Below, one piece after another: positions 6,581 to 8,307 of a stretch of 8,307 nucleotides of DNA. Below the pieces are notes generated by a model, which was not told where the DNA came from, ran no database searches, and was given only the letters and a program-made list of their open reading frames with translations. The stretch spans positions 1 through 8,307 of the forward strand of contig QGUQ01000068.1 in assembly GCA_003242195.1 (NCBI GenBank), read 5' to 3'. This DNA comes from Bacillota bacterium. Its GTDB lineage: Bacteria > Bacillota > Sulfobacillia > Thermaerobacterales > Thermaerobacteraceae. The position numbers were made by a program, and so were the translations under genes. The stretch's first letter is position 1; every line of letters starts with the position of its first letter.

Positions 6581-6985
6581 TCAGAACAACATGCCGGCGG
6601 CACCGCCCAGGGCACCCAGGAGGAAACCCAGCAGCATGCGGGGGCCGAGATGAGCCAGGGGGGTCGGCTGGCCGGGGAACAACAAGTGTCCCAGTACGCT
6701 GCCGGTGAGGACGTAGAGCAGGCCGGCGAGGCCGCCGTGGAGCCAGCCGCGGCGCTCGGCCGCCCGGGCGGAGACCGCCCCGCCCGCCGCCACCGCCAGC
6801 ATGCCGGTGTAATACAGCGCGGTCTCCAGGTGGTACTCGTTGATGGCCGTGAAATACACGGCCAGCGCCAATCCACCCGACACCAGCCACACCAGTAGCA
6901 ACGACATCGCGGCACCGCCCAGCACGGCCTTGACGTGAAAATCGGGCGCGGCGTACGGGGGGCGGCGGGCTTCAGCTCCCTGCAT
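6581..6985 (-). CDS. Small four-helix membrane protein, TIGR04086/YrzE-like
   Basis: The product is 134 residues from ATG at 6985. There are four predicted membrane helices at about 19-45, 54-73, 82-103 and 115-134. A short basic loop RRGWLHG (79-84 region) lies before helix 3, and the last helix is glycine-rich. Size, helix layout and the 'RGWLHG..GLLY' signature match the TIGR04086 (YrzE-type) membrane proteins of Bacillota, whose function is unknown. The open frame also contains a TTG ten codons upstream (7015). The ATG is preferred because GAGGAGG lies exactly 8 bases before it, inside the would-be longer protein. It ends 9 bases before the polysaccharide deacetylase start, so the two are almost certainly one transcript. 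The pairing hints at a role in the envelope, but nothing in the sequence shows catalysis. Confidence 0.8.
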   Translation of the reverse strand: MQGAEARRPPYAAPDFHVKAVLGGAAMSLLLVWLVSGGLALAVYFTAINEYHLETALYYTGMLAVAAGGAVSARAAERRGWLHGGLAGLLYVLTGSVLGHLLFPGQPTPLAHLGPRMLLGFLLGALGGAAGMLF

Positions 6986-6993
6986 GGCCCGTT

Positions 6994-7000
6994 CCTCCTC
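6994..7000 (-). promoter_or_regulatory. Strong ribosome binding site that decides the ATG start
   Basis: GAGGAGG on the minus strand, with 8 bases to ATG at 6985. It argues against the longer TTG-started version of the small membrane protein, which would place this site inside the coding region. Confidence 0.75.
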
Positions 7001-7111
7001 GGTCGCCGGCGACAACGGACGGTCGCCCGGCGCGAAGGTCCACGGCTGCCTCTTCCAGAGGGTCTCCGGGAGTGAACTTTACGCGGAGGCCGCGGTGAGT
7101 AGAACCGGGGC

Positions 7112-7141
7112 GGTAGACCCAACAAAGAAGCGAGCCGTCAA
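7112..7141 (-). promoter_or_regulatory. Possible sigma-A-like promoter for the membrane protein/deacetylase pair
   Basis: On the minus strand TTGACG (7141-7136, five of six bases of the -35 consensus) is followed after 18 bases by TCTACC (7117-7112), a poor -10 box. It abuts the U-tail of the preceding terminator and lies about 125 bases before the ATG, a sensible place for a promoter. The weak -10 keeps this tentative. Confidence 0.25.
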
Positions 7142-7180
7142 GAAAAGAAGCGGGGGAGGATTCACACCCACCCCGCTTCT
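7140..7180 (-). terminator. Strong intrinsic terminator downstream of surE
   Basis: On the minus strand AGAAGCGGGG (7180-7171) pairs perfectly with CCCCGCTTCT (7155-7146) around a 15-base loop that can pair partly, and is followed by TTTCTT. It is the best terminator in the window. It lies about 280 bases after the surE stop and upstream of the small membrane protein gene, so it either ends a long surE 3' region or is an attenuator for the next unit. Confidence 0.78.
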
Positions 7181-7457
7181 ATCCATGGTTTCCCGCCCGC
7201 GGCACGCGCAGGCAGGTATCAGGGGACCGGCCGGCGAGCGGTCCCGCGATGGGGGAACCGAACATCCGTGACCCGGTATCGGTAGTACCGGCCCCGACCG
7301 GCCGCCAAAAGGGCAGCGACGGGGTCCCGGCTGCGGTGCCTCGGGGCGGGTGACCGCCAGCCAGCACCGCGGCCGCAACCCTAGTCTCTCCGCGGCCCCC
7401 CACCGGCACGCTAGCAACATCAAGATCGGTCCCAGTCCGGTTGCCACGCCGGCAACC
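7181..7457. other. Gene-free interval between surE and its terminator
   Basis: These 277 bases hold no convincing gene on either strand. The minus-strand frame across it continues through the terminator, has no family resemblance, and lacks a ribosome site. Hairpins I can see: 7439-7457 (7 bp, directly after the surE stop), 7273-7291 (CCGGTA/TACCGG) and 7223-7245 (GGGACCG/CGGTCCC, 9-base loop). There is also an 8-base GGCCGCGG repeat read on the minus strand. I tested by eye for T-box, c-di-AMP (ydaO), cobalamin, FMN and c-di-GMP riboswitch consensus and found no convincing match. Confidence 0.5.
7439..7457. other. Hairpin immediately after the surE stop codon
   Basis: GGTTGCC (7439-7445) and GGCAACC (7451-7457) form a perfect 7-bp stem with a 5-base loop. 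On the minus strand it begins on the base right after the TGA of surE. No U-run follows, so it is more likely an mRNA 3'-end stabiliser or a Rho-assisted stop than an intrinsic terminator. Confidence 0.5.
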
Positions 7458-8261
7458 TCACGATCGGCGCGAGCGCGCGGCGGTGAGCCGCTCCTGGAGC
7501 CAGTCCTGCCACGGCCTGAGCTGGTGTATGACGCCCTCGTCCGCCAGGTTCAGCCGCAGGGGCGTAATGGAGATCAGGCCGGCGCGCACCGCGCCCACGT
7601 CGGTGTCGGCGGGTTGCGGGTCTTCCACCGGGTCGCCCGCCAGCCAGTAGTAGGTACGACCGCGCGGGTCCACGCGCCGCTCGAAGCGGTCGCGATAGCT
7701 GCGCCTGCTGAGGCGGGTGACGGCGACCCCCGCCACCGCCCCGTCAGGCACCGGCGGGACGTTCACGTTGAGCAGGACGCCCGGCGGAAGGCCCCGGTCC
7801 ATCACCAGTTCCACCAGCTGCGCGGTGAAGGCGGCCGCCGGGCGGTAGTCCGGGTTCTCCCAGGCCGCCAGGCTGACGGCGATGGCCGGGACCCCGAGGA
7901 TGACACCCTCGATGGCCGCGGAGACGGTACCCGAGTAGAGCACGTCCAGACCCAGGTTGCCGCCGCGATTGATCCCCGAGATGACCAGGTCGGCCGGGCC
8001 CGGCAGCACGGCCAGCATGCCGATCTTCGTGCAGTCGGCGGGTGTCCCGTTGACGGCGTAGACCGGGGACTCGGCGCCGGGGATGTCGACCTCCTCGATA
8101 TACAGGGGTTTGTGCAGGGTGATGGCGTGACCCGAGGCGCTGCGCTGGCGGTCGGGAGCCACCACGTAGACTTCCGCGCCGGGCATGCGCTCCAGCGTCG
8201 CGCGCAGGGTCTGCAGGCCGGCGCTGTAGACGCCGTCGTCGTTGACCAGGAGGATACGCAA
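7458..8261 (-). CDS. surE: 5'/3'-nucleotidase SurE (survival protein)
   Basis: The product is 267 residues, slightly longer than the usual 245-255. The family signatures are all there: MRILLVNDDG at the N-terminus with metal ligands D8 and D9, APDRQRSASG with the metal-binding serine at about 41, VNGTPADC (70-77), and SGINRGGNLGLDVLYSGTV (95-113) with N98, followed by AAIEG and G-PAIAVS. SurE is a divalent-metal-dependent cytoplasmic phosphatase that removes phosphate from 5'- and 3'-nucleotides, and in some species short polyphosphate. Start: TTG at 8261, chosen because SurE proteins start directly with this MRILL-type strand; a G-rich stretch lies just upstream. The usual bacterial neighbour pcm is not visible on the downstream side, and the upstream side is outside the window. 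A hairpin follows the stop at once, and an intrinsic terminator lies 280 bases on. Confidence 0.95.
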   Translation of the reverse strand: MRILLVNDDGVYSAGLQTLRATLERMPGAEVYVVAPDRQRSASGHAITLHKPLYIEEVDIPGAESPVYAVNGTPADCTKIGMLAVLPGPADLVISGINRGGNLGLDVLYSGTVSAAIEGVILGVPAIAVSLAAWENPDYRPAAAFTAQLVELVMDRGLPPGVLLNVNVPPVPDGAVAGVAVTRLSRRSYRDRFERRVDPRGRTYYWLAGDPVEDPQPADTDVGAVRAGLISITPLRLNLADEGVIHQLRPWQDWLQERLTAARSRRS

Positions 8262-8307
8262 GGCCCTGGCCCCCCACCCGTCCCTCTTCCGGCCACCACA
8301 ATTTGAG
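8262..8307 (-). promoter_or_regulatory. Upstream region of surE (46 bases, cut by window edge)
   Basis: On the minus strand this runs from the window edge through a G-rich stretch (GGGTGGGGGG, then CCAGGGCC) to the TTG start. The AGGG or the longer G-run may serve as the ribosome site. It is too short to judge a promoter. Confidence 0.3.

Noticed and set aside
5441..6898. Plus-strand open frame (485 codons) opposite the deacetylase and the small membrane protein
   Set aside because: It crosses the boundary between two real genes on the other strand, and its translation has no recognisable domain.
6986..7015. TTG-started, ten-residue-longer version of the small membrane protein
   Set aside because: The strong GAGGAGG at 6994-7000 would lie inside the coding region and is ideally spaced for the ATG at 6985.
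7245..7262. GGGGGAACC on the plus strand, reminiscent of a segment of the ydaO (c-di-AMP) riboswitch
   Set aside because: The other conserved blocks are absent, and the strand is wrong: no plus-strand gene follows it.
7079..7447. Minus-strand 122-codon open frame between surE and the small membrane protein
   Set aside because: It runs through a strong intrinsic terminator, lacks a ribosome site and resembles no family.
7350..8306. Plus-strand open frame opposite surE, open to the window edge
   Set aside because: It covers the exact complement of a well-supported surE gene. The composition is shadow-like, and there is no ribosome site or family motif.

Overview
The window is GC-rich throughout (by eye roughly 70%) and densely packed. 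It holds seven protein genes, five of them on the minus strand, and GTG or TTG starts are common. The gene content is chromosomal housekeeping and envelope material. A small four-helix membrane protein of the TIGR04086/YrzE type sits next to a LysM plus polysaccharide-deacetylase protein, and strong GGAGG-like ribosome sites and classical hairpin-plus-U terminators are present. This points to a Gram-positive of the Bacillota with unusually high GC, such as the Thermaerobacter/Symbiobacterium type. That placement is an inference, not a measurement. I see no transposase, integrase, phage gene, tRNA, rRNA or CRISPR array.

Layout, left to right. (1) Plus strand, 2-1334: the C-terminal part of an MFS transporter cut by the window edge, then 19 bases later a calcineurin-like metallophosphoesterase. 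(2) 1335-1466: a short convergent gap with a 14-bp GC hairpin and an adjoining perfect palindrome. (3) Minus strand, 1467-3485: a CPA2-type (Kef-like) cation/proton antiporter with cytoplasmic RCK_N and RCK_C domains. (4) 3486-3743: an intergenic region with a good intrinsic terminator for the upstream minus-strand gene and a small direct repeat before the antiporter. (5) Minus strand, 3744-5234: an NAD(P)-dependent aldehyde dehydrogenase with all catalytic residues. (6) Minus strand, 5354-6985: a two-gene unit of a TIGR04086-type membrane protein followed, 9 bases later, by a membrane-anchored LysM/NodB polysaccharide deacetylase. (7) 6986-7457: a 472-base gene-free stretch with a strong minus-strand terminator, a possible promoter and several hairpins. 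(8) Minus strand, 7458-8261: the survival protein SurE, a nucleotidase.

How the genes relate. The deacetylase and the small membrane protein probably form one transcript acting at the cell wall. The antiporter contributes to K+/Na+/pH homeostasis. The aldehyde dehydrogenase looks like a stand-alone catabolic gene, flanked by a terminator downstream and a hairpin upstream. SurE and the metallophosphoesterase are general phosphatases. I found no convincing evidence of a novel multigene system. The places most worth a second look are the gene-free stretch behind surE, the regulatory domains of the antiporter, and the repeat upstream of it.
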